The notes: a model not told the origin generated them from the letters alone. Numbered from the stretch's first letter, positions 48,560 to 57,533 are shown. The stretch: DNA of 64,000 bases from Brenneria roseae subsp. roseae (GCF_003115845.1 NZ_KZ819022.1:186001-250000); one strand, 5' to 3'. Translations and numbers: made by a program.

Positions 48560-48898
48560 TTCATGTAGTAACTGTACGCTTACCATTATTTCTACGAATC
48601 GGGGAAAAGTCTGGTCAGCGAGGAGTTCAGGCCGGCGATCCGTATTAGAAGAACGGACTGAAGGATTTTGATGCGTTGCCTTCGGTTATCAATGTGCCTA
48701 AAACTGAGTAATAAAAACACAAGCTGGCTATTAATAATAAAACGCGATTATTATAAATAAAAGTACTTTATTTACCGGTAGTTAACCTACATATGCCGGT
48801 TTCAGTTCCTTATATGCGGTATGTGGTGCAAACCACTTGAACCACGCTGATTTTGCGAGCATTATCGCAATAATCCCTTTTTTTGCCTATTTTGAATT

Positions 48899-49774
48899 AT
48901 GTCATCTGTTCAAGCACTTCAAACGGCGATAACCAACATGTCTATGTGGCGTAAAGGCGACCAGCGTGCGCCCCATAAACCATTGTTATTGCTTTATGTG
49001 CTTTCCGCCTATCAGAAAGGGCATTCGCGCCTGTTTCACTATGGCGACGAAATTCGTCCGCATCTCCTGGCCCTTCTGAACAGCTTTGGACCACAGCGTC
49101 GCTCTCATTATCCGGAGATGCCATTCTGGCGGCTGAGGGGGGATGGCTTTTGGCAATTGCTGAATGATGAGCGCTGTTCGCCGCAGAAAGGGAGCCGACA
49201 ACCGCCTAATCGTGAGTTGATTCAGCACGATGTCATGGGGGGATTTGATGAAGCCAGCTATCAGCTATTATGCAAACAGCCGCAACTCATCGCTAAACTG
49301 GCTCAGCAGATTTTAAGCGAACATTTTCCTGAAAGCGTGCAGGAGGTAATTGCCAACCGCCTGGAACTGTCGATAGACGATGTACGCAAATCCCGCGATC
49401 CCCATTTTCGTCAGGCGGTATTACGTGCGTATCAGTACCGTTGTGCAGTCTGCGGTTATGATTTACGCCACGATACGACGCTCGTCGGCCTGGAAGCGGC
49501 ACACATCAAATGGAAACAATACGGCGGCCCTTGCACCGTGACCAACGGGCTGGCCCTGTGCTCGGTACATCATTCTGCATTTGATATTGGTGTTATCGGT
49601 ATTGATGGCAGCATGAAACTGATGGTTTCGGAAGGCGTGAACGGCAGCAAGATCGTCGAGCGACTGTTCTGGGACTTTGAGGGGAAACCGCTGCTTATGC
49701 CTAAAAAGCGAGAGTATTACCCTCTTGATAGGTTTATTGAGTGGCATCGCGGGCAGGTTTTTAAAGGTGCTTGA
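48899..49774 (+). CDS. Phosphorothioated-DNA-dependent HNH restriction endonuclease (SBD-HNH, type IV)
   Basis: 291 residues. N-terminal domain starting ALQTAITNMSMWRKGDQRAPHKPLLLLYVL with LNSFGPQRRSHYPEMPFWRL fits the ScoMcrA-like DNA-sulfur-binding domain. C-terminal HNH/McrA nuclease: RCAVCGYDLR, GLEAAHIKWKQYGG, TNGLALCSVHHSAFDIG give zinc cysteines and the catalytic His. Such enzymes cut DNA carrying phosphorothioate links. No dnd or ssp genes occur in the window, as needed for a host that uses it against incoming modified DNA. Single gene with a weak ribosome site. Confidence 0.88.
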   Translation: MSSVQALQTAITNMSMWRKGDQRAPHKPLLLLYVLSAYQKGHSRLFHYGDEIRPHLLALLNSFGPQRRSHYPEMPFWRLRGDGFWQLLNDERCSPQKGSRQPPNRELIQHDVMGGFDEASYQLLCKQPQLIAKLAQQILSEHFPESVQEVIANRLELSIDDVRKSRDPHFRQAVLRAYQYRCAVCGYDLRHDTTLVGLEAAHIKWKQYGGPCTVTNGLALCSVHHSAFDIGVIGIDGSMKLMVSEGVNGSKIVERLFWDFEGKPLLMPKKREYYPLDRFIEWHRGQVFKGA

Positions 49775-50142
49775 GCGATCTGAATAGGAATATCTGGATT
49801 GTCGTACATTGGATAGCCGTCTACAGGTCATAAATTAATTGATGCTCAACCATTGATGATAATGCCTTGGTGATTGTTATGGTTCTATTTCTAACAGTCT
49901 TCGAGCTTGTTACTGGTAACTAAATATGCCAAAAAATCAGCAGCAGCAAGGTAAAACCTTAGCATAACTCCCAAGAATTTTAAGTAGCACTAATATAATC
50001 TTGAGCGTACATTTTCATATTTTTATGGTGAAGATTTCCTTTATACTAATACTAAGAAAAAAATTAATTAGCCGATGAATCATTTTAAAATAAATAATTG
50101 CTTCCACAAAGAAATTTTCACATTAATTGCAGAGAGGAAAAA
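49775..50142. other. Spacer before the Qat region
   Basis: About 370 bp, AT-rich, no gene seen. Probably holds the promoter for the zinc-finger gene and Qat; a TTTATACTAATAC stretch near 50050 resembles a -10 region. Confidence 0.35.
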
Positions 50143-51063
50143 ATGGAATCTGCACGTGATAAACGTACCCGTGAGATTGTTGAGGCCGAGGATCTTTGGT
50201 TGCTTGATAGCGTTGATACTGAAGGCTACGTGTGTTGGGGATGCGGAATTGAGATGTACCCTTCAGCTTGGCAAAAGGGAAGTAAGAAAAGACCTTCTTT
50301 TAACCGGATGCCGGGCAAAGAACATAAAATCGATTGTGATGCTGACGCGGAAAGTACAATTGTTAAACAGGGTCAGAAGAAAAGTGTCCGCAACGCACTG
50401 GACTGCGCTCCTGGCTTGATGCCTTCAGGGTTAAAGTTAATTGAACAACGCCCGGTTGTTGATCCTAGTGCTACTGGCTGTGAAAACAATTCCAGTACGA
50501 TACGTTCTGCATCGTCAACATCCGGTGAGAGCAATTCCCCGGTGCGACAATCCCGCCGTCCTGTCAATGCTATTCGCCAGATTTGCCGAGCATTTATTCG
50601 CTTTCCGTATGATCGTGGTATGTCATTAAACATGCCTGGCATTGATGCTAATACTTACATGACAGTCTTTAGAAAGCTTAAAGAACCGATTCAGTCTTAC
50701 CCGGACCGTCGAGTTTTCTATTCACAGTTGTTGTGGCAGAAATTTGAGCAAGACGAGAGCCGGATTATCATCCCTCTTTCGGGCGAGTGGGCTAAGGATG
50801 AGTTCGGGAAACTTAAACCCTCGCGGAGTTACAAACTTCATGTCGAATGGGCCAACTGGTCTCAGGCTAAACGTACAGCGCTTCGAAACGAGCTGGATGC
50901 CGCCCAGGAAGAAGCAAAGGATGCAGGAAAGAAAAAGTTAAAAGACAGAGCCCAAGTTTTCTTTATCGGCGAGCAAAGTGCCGATAACCATGAGATCTTC
51001 TTCGTTACCGACTACCGGCTAATTTGTGTGATCATCGGATATGTTTTTTATCCTAAATATTGA
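50143..51063 (+). CDS. Uncharacterised zinc-finger protein upstream of Qat
   Basis: 306 residues from ATG 50143 (AGAGGA upstream). Near the N-terminus a compact metal-site pattern YVCWGCGIEMYPSAWQKGSK then PSFNRMPGKEHKIDCD gives C-x2-C...H-x3-C, like the zinc knuckle at the start of CoiA-type proteins. A low-complexity Ser/Thr/Arg linker (about 115-150) separates it from a C-terminal domain (RVFYSQLLWQKFEQDESRI; AQVFFIGEQSADNHEIFFVT) I do not recognise. It ends 79 bp before qatA on the same strand, so it could be an accessory or nucleic-acid sensor for Qat. Function not known. Confidence 0.6.
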   Translation: MESARDKRTREIVEAEDLWLLDSVDTEGYVCWGCGIEMYPSAWQKGSKKRPSFNRMPGKEHKIDCDADAESTIVKQGQKKSVRNALDCAPGLMPSGLKLIEQRPVVDPSATGCENNSSTIRSASSTSGESNSPVRQSRRPVNAIRQICRAFIRFPYDRGMSLNMPGIDANTYMTVFRKLKEPIQSYPDRRVFYSQLLWQKFEQDESRIIIPLSGEWAKDEFGKLKPSRSYKLHVEWANWSQAKRTALRNELDAAQEEAKDAGKKKLKDRAQVFFIGEQSADNHEIFFVTDYRLICVIIGYVFYPKY

Positions 51064-51142
51064 AAAATAATAAAATCAATGAGTTGATGCAAAAATTTTA
51101 ACGGCTTGATAGCCGGAATAGACATCTTGAATAGACCCTGCC

Positions 51143-52975
51143 ATGGATGATTTGGACCTTCCATCAATCGAGAAAATAAAGGATAAGCAGATGTGGTCAG
51201 ACAAGGAATCATCAGAAGATTACCTAAATTTTGGTGAAGTGTCGCAGTTAGCCGTGGATGTGCTCATCACGGAAGGTATGTTACCTGTATCTATAGGAAT
51301 TTTTGGTAATTGGGGGGCTGGCAAATCCTCTCTGTTAAAATTGATAGAGAAAAAACTTGAACAGGATGACAAAGATTGGATTGTTATCAACTTTGACTCT
51401 TGGCTCTATCAGGGTTATGACGACGCTCGAGCTGCTCTTCTCGAAATCATCGCTACAGCATTGACAAAAGCTGCGGATGGAAATGCTACCCTTACCTCAA
51501 AAGCGAAGGGGCTCCTTAGTCGAGTTGATGGGTTTAGGGCAATGGGTCTTCTGGCTGAAGGAGCTGCTTTACTTGCAGGAGTTCCGACTGGCGGTTTCCT
51601 TTCCAAAGGCATTGGTGCATTAAAAAATATTACTCATGGTATCCAGAGCCAAGAAGAGTATGAGGCTTTGGGCAATTTAGCTAAAGAAGGTAAAGAAAAG
51701 ACTGCCAGTTTGCTTAAACCAGAGGCTAAAAAAAGCCCTCCTCAGCAGATTGATGCTTTTCGTAAGGAATATGGGGAAATTTTAGATGAGCTTGGTAAGC
51801 CGCTCATCGTGGTAATAGATAACCTTGATCGCTGCCTACCTGCCAATGCTATTCATACGCTTGAAGCTATCAGGTTATTCCTTTTCTTAACTAATACTGC
51901 CTTTATCATTGCAGCAGATGAGGACATGATTCGTTCTTCTGTGGCTGATTACTTCAAGGGGGCATCACAGCGCCATCAAATAGACTATCTCGATAAGCTC
52001 ATCCAGGTTCCTATTCGGGTGCCAAGAGCTGGGGTACGTGAGATTCGTTCATATCTGTTCATGCTTTATGCTATTGAACATGGCTTAAAAGGCGAAAAAC
52101 TTACCACTCTCCGTGATGGCTTAGAAAAGGCATTACAGCAATCCTGGAAAGATGAACCAATCTCACGTCAGGATGCCCTAAAAATGACTGGTGAATCGGA
52201 GGATAGTAATCTCGCTTTGGCATTTGCACGCGCGGACCGTATTGCTCCTGTATTAGCCAACTCTCCAATTATTCATGGCAATCCTAGGATCGTTAAGCGC
52301 TTGTTGAATGTTGTGAAAATGCGATCTCAAATTGCGAAGCGACGAGCGATGCCTTTGGATGAAGCAATTATCACTAAGTTAGTAATCTTTGAGCGATGTG
52401 TTGGAGTAGATGGTACTGCTGATTTATATCACCTTGTAGATATTGAACAAGGTATGCCCCAGCTACTAAAACAGCTTGAGGATGCTGACGGTCAAATACC
52501 TTCAGAAGCGCCAAAGACATGGACTGATAATCCAACGACTAAAGCTTTCATCAGCCAATGGGCCCAACTTGAACCACGCCTTGGCGGAATCGACTTGAGA
52601 GCCGCCATATATCTGTCCCGAGAAACTATGCCAATAGGTGCATATGTGGTTGGTTTATCGCCATCTGGCCGGGAAGCACTGAATGCACTTATTGAACTGA
52701 AAAATACAAGCTCTCCTACAGCTGATACTCTTTTAGAAATGCTTCCTCGTGAGGAGCAAGTACCTGTTATGGAGGGTTTAATCAGCCAGTTAAGGCAAGT
52801 GTCAGATTGGGCTCGTAGACCTAAAGGTTTTTCCGGCGCATGTCTGCTGGCTCGTTACTCGGCAGATGCGGCTAGTATATTGATTCGTTATCTGCAGGAG
52901 TTGCAGCTGGGGATGAAACGGCCAGTGTGGATGACTGCAGCACTAAAAGATGAGCAATGGAATAAGGACGCTTAA
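51143..52975 (+). CDS. qatA: QatA: KAP-family P-loop ATPase of the Qat anti-phage system
   Basis: 610 residues. KAP NTPase: Walker A IGIFGNWGAGKSSLLKLIEK (about residue 55), INFDSWLYQGYDDARAALLE, Walker B PLIVVIDNLDRCLP, and FIIAADEDMI after it. Typical insertion between Walker A and B contains a hydrophobic Gly/Ala-rich segment. First gene of the QatABCD order known to protect E. coli from phages; the ATPase is essential there. It shares one base with the qatB start (TAATG). Confidence 0.92.
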   Translation: MDDLDLPSIEKIKDKQMWSDKESSEDYLNFGEVSQLAVDVLITEGMLPVSIGIFGNWGAGKSSLLKLIEKKLEQDDKDWIVINFDSWLYQGYDDARAALLEIIATALTKAADGNATLTSKAKGLLSRVDGFRAMGLLAEGAALLAGVPTGGFLSKGIGALKNITHGIQSQEEYEALGNLAKEGKEKTASLLKPEAKKSPPQQIDAFRKEYGEILDELGKPLIVVIDNLDRCLPANAIHTLEAIRLFLFLTNTAFIIAADEDMIRSSVADYFKGASQRHQIDYLDKLIQVPIRVPRAGVREIRSYLFMLYAIEHGLKGEKLTTLRDGLEKALQQSWKDEPISRQDALKMTGESEDSNLALAFARADRIAPVLANSPIIHGNPRIVKRLLNVVKMRSQIAKRRAMPLDEAIITKLVIFERCVGVDGTADLYHLVDIEQGMPQLLKQLEDADGQIPSEAPKTWTDNPTTKAFISQWAQLEPRLGGIDLRAAIYLSRETMPIGAYVVGLSPSGREALNALIELKNTSSPTADTLLEMLPREEQVPVMEGLISQLRQVSDWARRPKGFSGACLLARYSADAASILIRYLQELQLGMKRPVWMTAALKDEQWNKDA

Positions 52976-53727
52976 TGGGAACTTCACAATCAAGTACAGG
53001 TCCAGGAGGTGGTTCTCCACTGGTTCCCCCCTGGGCTGATGACCAGCCACAGCAACCGTTACCCTCTCCACAAGAAAGAAGGTTTGCACCATTTCGAGAA
53101 TCTTTGGGAAATGCGGTTTCAAACGGTAATAGAGGAGACTTCAGGAAGGCCATAGGGCACTACGCGCGAAAAGCCTCTGGGGGAAGCAGTAGTGCGGCTC
53201 GACGATTAGGTAGTGTTACACAAGCAGGGGCCGGATTGTTTGGGATCTTGGCAGGAATACCTGCTGCTCCCGGAGAACCAGGCATCGATATAGGCAGTTT
53301 GGCTGGTCTCCCATGCGAACTGGCAATATCAGCTATTGCTCAAGCTTTAACATCTCAGGATGGTGACTCAGAGAAGATTTGCGCAGCAATGAATCATGCT
53401 TTAGTGGAGGCTCTCGATGGTGTGGAAATTTTCGATCCTCAAAGCATAACCGATGGTGTGATTGTTGATACCATGATTGGTTATTTAGCGGAAAGTATTT
53501 TTCTTCAGATGGTTATGGATTCTAGCAAGGCATGGAATAAAGCAGATACTCCTTCAAAAGCAATCCATGCAGAAATTGAACTTCGAGAACTAATCAAAGT
53601 TGTTGTTGATAAGCACATGGCTCCAAAACTTGTCGGTAACATCAGAACTTTTTCAAAAAATCAAATGCTTCAAATTGAGCGTCAGGCAATCATTGAGGCT
53701 TGGCAAGAGTGGGAGGCCTACCAATGA
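52975..53727 (+). CDS. qatB: QatB
   Basis: 250 residues. N-terminus Pro/Gly/Ser-rich and probably disordered (STGPGGGSPLVPPWADDQPQ), then a helical domain (LRELIKVVVDKHMAPKLVG-type ending ERQAIIEAWQEWEAY). No catalytic motif that I can see, as expected for QatB, whose role is unknown. Overlaps qatA by 1 bp and qatC by 4 bp, so all are one transcript with coupled translation. Confidence 0.88.
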   Translation: MGTSQSSTGPGGGSPLVPPWADDQPQQPLPSPQERRFAPFRESLGNAVSNGNRGDFRKAIGHYARKASGGSSSAARRLGSVTQAGAGLFGILAGIPAAPGEPGIDIGSLAGLPCELAISAIAQALTSQDGDSEKICAAMNHALVEALDGVEIFDPQSITDGVIVDTMIGYLAESIFLQMVMDSSKAWNKADTPSKAIHAEIELRELIKVVVDKHMAPKLVGNIRTFSKNQMLQIERQAIIEAWQEWEAYQ

Positions 53728-55028
53728 CACAATTAGTTTTCCATCATGATCATCGCCAATTACCGCTAGCAGGTGATAACTTGTTGCCCGTACAGCTCTA
53801 TGGATTAAGCGGACAGGGTCGCGGTGATATATCTGTAATCGGGAATCCTGCGATTGATCGAATTAGGCGTTTGGGAGTACAAATTCCAGCTCAAGTCATG
53901 GATTTTCTGAGCATCGCACTAGCGGTAACAGCTGCTGATACCTTCGTTCAGCGTGAAAGTTCCGAAGATGGTTGGACTCGTCAATTATCGCTACGACTTC
54001 CCCTTCATGAGCCATCTCGATGGATTGGTCTAAAGAAAGAGCTTGAAAGCGCTTTGCATTTCCTAAGTGGGGACATCTGGGATTTTGAATTTTGTGACGG
54101 TGGTTATGCACCGCCAGAACCTTATAGTCAACATTCAAGGTTTCATCTGATTAAGCTCAAAGAGCTTGATTGCGTCAGCTTATTTTCGGGTGGATTGGAC
54201 TCGGCTATTGGCGCAATAGATCTTCTGACACTAGGGCGTGCTCCGCTTTTGGTTAGTCATGCCTATAAAGGAGATAAGTCACGCCAAGATCAAATTGCTG
54301 AAAGATTGAATGGTCGATACTCACGATTTGAAATTAATGCTGATCCGCATCTATATCAAGGAGCGACTGACATTACGATGCGAACGCGGAGCCTCAATTT
54401 TCTTGCTTTTGCGGCTGTAGGCGCTTGTGCTGTGCAAGAAGTATCTCAACAAAAAAAGATCGATCTGTTTGTACCTGAAAATGGGTTTATCTCGTTAAAT
54501 GCGCCACTAACCCCCCGCCGGATAGGTACGCTGAGTACACGAACAACACATCCACATTTTATTGCCAGCATACAACAGCTATTTGATGCGGTCGGAATTC
54601 CTTGCCAAATAATCAACCCATATCAGTTCAAAACAAAGGGGCAAATGGTTTATCAATGCTTGGATAAGCAACTCCTATCTGAAGTTGTAGAAAGTACGGT
54701 ATCTTGCAGCCATTGGAAACGAACGGATCAGCAGTGTGGGGTATGTGTACCGTGCATCATTCGACGAGCATCGCTTCATGCAGGTGGGATTAATAGAGAC
54801 GCTGATTACACTTTCCAGTCCCTGGCTAAAGTAATGAATGAAATTGATCGCAGGGATGATCTTATCGCTCTTAGGATTGCAATCGCACAGAAATCGACTT
54901 TGAAAATAGGAACATGGGTCGCCAAGAGCGGTCCCTTGCCTGTGGCAGCATTCAATAATTTTAAGCAGGTGTTTATGGATGGCCTAAATGAAGTCGAAAA
55001 CTACTTACTGAGTGAGGGAATTGTGTGA
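53724..55028 (+). CDS. qatC: QatC: QueC-like 7-cyano-7-deazaguanine synthase homologue
   Basis: 434 residues from ATG 53724 (GGGAGG upstream). PP-loop ATPase motif LFSGGLDSAIGAIDLL in the middle, preceded by a roughly 160-residue N-terminal extension not present in housekeeping QueC. C-terminal zinc site CSHWKRTDQQCGVCVPCIIR, as in QueC. In defence it likely forms an adenylated intermediate on an unknown target; queuosine synthesis is unlikely in this setting. Confidence 0.92.
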   Translation: MTQLVFHHDHRQLPLAGDNLLPVQLYGLSGQGRGDISVIGNPAIDRIRRLGVQIPAQVMDFLSIALAVTAADTFVQRESSEDGWTRQLSLRLPLHEPSRWIGLKKELESALHFLSGDIWDFEFCDGGYAPPEPYSQHSRFHLIKLKELDCVSLFSGGLDSAIGAIDLLTLGRAPLLVSHAYKGDKSRQDQIAERLNGRYSRFEINADPHLYQGATDITMRTRSLNFLAFAAVGACAVQEVSQQKKIDLFVPENGFISLNAPLTPRRIGTLSTRTTHPHFIASIQQLFDAVGIPCQIINPYQFKTKGQMVYQCLDKQLLSEVVESTVSCSHWKRTDQQCGVCVPCIIRRASLHAGGINRDADYTFQSLAKVMNEIDRRDDLIALRIAIAQKSTLKIGTWVAKSGPLPVAAFNNFKQVFMDGLNEVENYLLSEGIV

Positions 55029-55750
55029 GCATCGACATGCACTGTCATCTTGACTTATATCCTCAGCCAGAACAAGTGGCTGAGGAGTGCAGGCGTCGAG
55101 GGACTTATATACTATCGGTAACAACGACACCGAGAGCATGGCATGGGACCTCTTTACTAGCTAAAGGAAGCCAACGAATCCGAACTGCTCTTGGGCTCCA
55201 TCCCCAAATTGCACATCAAAGATCGCATGAGTTAGAGCTGTTTGATTCATTGCTTTCGCAGACTAGATATGTTGGCGAAATAGGGCTGGATGGTGGTAAG
55301 GGATTTAAAGATCATTGGGATGTCCAGTTGAAGGTATTCCGGCACATACTCAATAGCGTAAATCGGGCTGGGGGCAAGATTATGACCATTCATAGCCGAG
55401 GAAGTGCGCCAGCTGTACTTGATGAGATCGAAAATATTGACGGGGTAGCAATATTACATTGGTTCACTGGGACACCTAAGCAGCTAGAAAGGGCAATCGA
55501 TTTAGGGTGTTGGTTCTCTGTGGGGCCAGCTATGCTCGATACAATAAAGGGGAAAGCCTTAGCTTTGAAAATTCCCAAATCACGAATTCTGACAGAAACC
55601 GATGGGCCATTTGGTAAGTTTCGTAATGATCCTTTAATGCCATGGGAAGGGGAGATTGCAGAGAGGCAGCTAGCCACATTATGGGGGATTAGCCAGATGG
55701 AGGTTAAAGCTCAGCTTTTTGATAATTTCAAGACGTTATGTAGTTCTTAG
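55025..55750 (+). CDS. qatD: QatD: TatD-like metal-dependent nuclease
   Basis: 241 residues, GTG start overlapping the qatC stop by 4 bp. TatD amidohydrolase metal ligands all present: MHCHLDLYP (HxH), VGEIGLDGG (Glu), IMTIHSRGSAPAVLDEI (His), AILHWFTG (His), TETDGPFG (Asp). Last gene of qatABCD. The gene set and order are complete, so the system looks functional. Confidence 0.92.
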   Translation: MSIDMHCHLDLYPQPEQVAEECRRRGTYILSVTTTPRAWHGTSLLAKGSQRIRTALGLHPQIAHQRSHELELFDSLLSQTRYVGEIGLDGGKGFKDHWDVQLKVFRHILNSVNRAGGKIMTIHSRGSAPAVLDEIENIDGVAILHWFTGTPKQLERAIDLGCWFSVGPAMLDTIKGKALALKIPKSRILTETDGPFGKFRNDPLMPWEGEIAERQLATLWGISQMEVKAQLFDNFKTLCSS

Positions 55751-56046
55751 TTGTATTAGTGTGATTACCAAGATTGGTACATCCCTATGTTCGTGAACCC
55801 CATCAGTGCTGATTAAAATTTCGAACTTCCGCTCCTCTCTCTCACAGCCGACAGTCAGATTTAGCGGCACTTTGTCGGATCAGTGCCTTGTTGCAATGAC
55901 TAACCTGTGTATTTCAGTTTTATCTTCTGATATGTGCTTGGATATCCCTGCTCCACGGCATCTCTTTAGCGTGAACCCTATGAAACCAGTGAACTACATA
56001 CACACTGTACTAAAGCCGGAACAATTCCGGCCAATTGTTTTTCTGC
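55751..56046. other. Spacer between Qat and the integrase gene
   Basis: About 300 bp between convergent qatD and the integrase gene. A 100-codon frame on the plus strand (55806-56108) has no ribosome site and overlaps the integrase end; I do not regard it as a gene. Confidence 0.4.
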
Positions 56047-57261
56047 CTACTTTCGCTTACACATCATCACAACCTTCCCAGAATCCCCACGCTCCAACCC
56101 ATCAATAAAATCCCCATACCACTGCAACATCCCCCTCCGTTGTTCCAAATACTGCGCATGGTTATACGTGCCACGAATGGTGTTCTTATCCACATGAGCG
56201 AGCTGTAACTCGATCCAGGCGGTGTTATACCCTTGTTCGTGTAGTATGGTGCTCATGGTGTGGCGAAAGCCGTGGCCTGTCGCTTTCCCATGATATCCAA
56301 TTCGTTTCAGTACTTGGTTGATGCTGGCTTCACTCATTGGTTTAGTGATGTCGTTACGGCCAGGGAAAACCAGATTATAGCGCCCGGTAACGGCATGGAG
56401 CTGTTGCAGAGCATCGATCACCTGATCGGATAGGGGGACGAGGTGAGGGCGGCGCATTTTCATCCGTTCCTTCGGTACTTCCCAGATCCGTTTGTCAAAA
56501 TCAAACTCTTTCCATTCTGACTGCCGTAATTCAATGGTACGAACGCCGGTCAGCATCAGTATGCGGGTTGCCAGTTGCGTGATTTTACTACCGGAGTAAG
56601 ACGATAGGGCACGCAGGAAATCCGGTAATTCATCAGTCAGCAGGTGAGGGAAGTGTTCTGCCTTGGGCGGGGTTAACGCACTGGCGAGTTCCGAGACCGG
56701 ATTGTTTTCCGCTCTGCCGGTAACGATGGCATAGCGAAATACCTGACTACAGGCCTGTCGGATCTTGCGTAGCTTATCGAGCACGCCGCGTTTTTCCAGT
56801 TTGCGCAGTGTAGTCAGCATTTCCAGCGGTTTGATCTCGGCGACAGGACGTTTACCGATATCAGGGAAGATATCGTTTTCAAACGCTTCCATCAGATCGT
56901 CAGCGTAGCCTTTAGACCAGTTCGGTCGTTTGTATTCATGCCACTCCAGTGCGACGGCCTTGAAGTTGTTTTCAATACCGGTTTGACGAGCCTGTTTTTC
57001 CAGCTTTTTTTGTTCACCGGGATCGATGCCATTGGCGATCTGCTTTCTGGCCTCATCCTTGCGCTGACGGGCCTCGGATAATGTGACTTGAGGATAAACG
57101 CCCAGTGCCAGCATGCGCTGTTTACCATCAAAGCGATATTGCAGACGCCAGTACTTTGAACCGTTAGGATGCACCATTAAATGCATTCCTTCCCCATCAG
57201 TGAGTTTGTAGGGTTTATCTGTGGGTTTTGAACTTCTCACCTTTACATCGGTAAGCGCCAT
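56047..57261 (-). CDS. int: P4-type tyrosine integrase
   Basis: 404 residues. N-terminal DUF4102 arm-binding domain (LTDVKVRSSKPTDKPYKLTDGEGMHLMVHPNGSKYWRLQYRF), central core-binding domain, catalytic domain with LTGVRTIELRQSEW (Arg), HGFRHTMSTILHE (His-x-x-Arg) and TYNHAQYLEQRRGML (Tyr nucleophile). It lies 196 bp from the 3' end of argU and faces away from it, the standard position for islands in tRNA genes. The likely partner in excision is AlpA at 39447. Confidence 0.95.
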   Translation of the reverse strand: MALTDVKVRSSKPTDKPYKLTDGEGMHLMVHPNGSKYWRLQYRFDGKQRMLALGVYPQVTLSEARQRKDEARKQIANGIDPGEQKKLEKQARQTGIENNFKAVALEWHEYKRPNWSKGYADDLMEAFENDIFPDIGKRPVAEIKPLEMLTTLRKLEKRGVLDKLRKIRQACSQVFRYAIVTGRAENNPVSELASALTPPKAEHFPHLLTDELPDFLRALSSYSGSKITQLATRILMLTGVRTIELRQSEWKEFDFDKRIWEVPKERMKMRRPHLVPLSDQVIDALQQLHAVTGRYNLVFPGRNDITKPMSEASINQVLKRIGYHGKATGHGFRHTMSTILHEQGYNTAWIELQLAHVDKNTIRGTYNHAQYLEQRRGMLQWYGDFIDGLERGDSGKVVMMCKRK

Positions 57262-57282
57262 ATGCTGCCCTCCGTTGCTGGT

Positions 57283-57333
57283 TGTTGGTATAAGAATTCA
57301 TTGAACGGGCTTGTACCATCAGATGTACCAACA
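57283..57333. repeat. Candidate integrase arm sites
   Basis: TGTTGGTATA at 57283-57292 (inverse of the TATACCAACA pair at 34639-34660), TTGTACCATC at 57311-57320 and TGTACCAACA at 57324-57333. They lie between the integrase start and the att core, where arm-type sites are expected. Confidence 0.4.
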
Positions 57334-57456
57334 AAGATTACTTGATGTACATTGATGTTGATAGAGTTCAGTAGAGTGAAAATAGCCGAATTAAGGCTAA
57401 TTAGCTGAATTTTAGGCACAAAAAAAGACGTCGGTTGACGTCTATTTACTTCGAAA

Positions 57457-57533
57457 TGGTACGCCCTACAGGATTCGAACCTGTGACCTACGGCTTAGAA
57501 GGCCGTTGCTCTATCCAGCTGAGCTAAGGGCGC
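57457..57533 (-). tRNA. argU: tRNA-Arg (anticodon TCT)
   Basis: 77 nt with CCA encoded. On the minus strand it starts GCGCCCTTAGCTCAGCTGGA, anticodon loop CTTCTAA (TCT; complement of 57497-57499), T-arm AGGTTCGAATCCT, ending AGGGCGTACCA. Close to E. coli argU, a frequent integration target. First acceptor pair is G-U and the discriminator is A, where E. coli has G-C and G; these bases lie outside the repeated core and so probably come from the island. Confidence 0.96.
57464..57479 (+). repeat. att core within argU
   Basis: CCCTACAGGATTCGAA, identical to 34571-34586. Covers the T-arm and part of the acceptor stem. Confidence 0.6.

Noticed and set aside
55806-56108. 100-codon frame between qatD and int considered as a fifth Qat gene
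   Set aside because: No ribosome site, unlike the tightly overlapped qat genes, and it runs into the end of int on the other strand.
34000-57500. CRISPR array or retron in the accessory region
   Set aside because: No regularly spaced repeats and no reverse transcriptase or cas gene seen.
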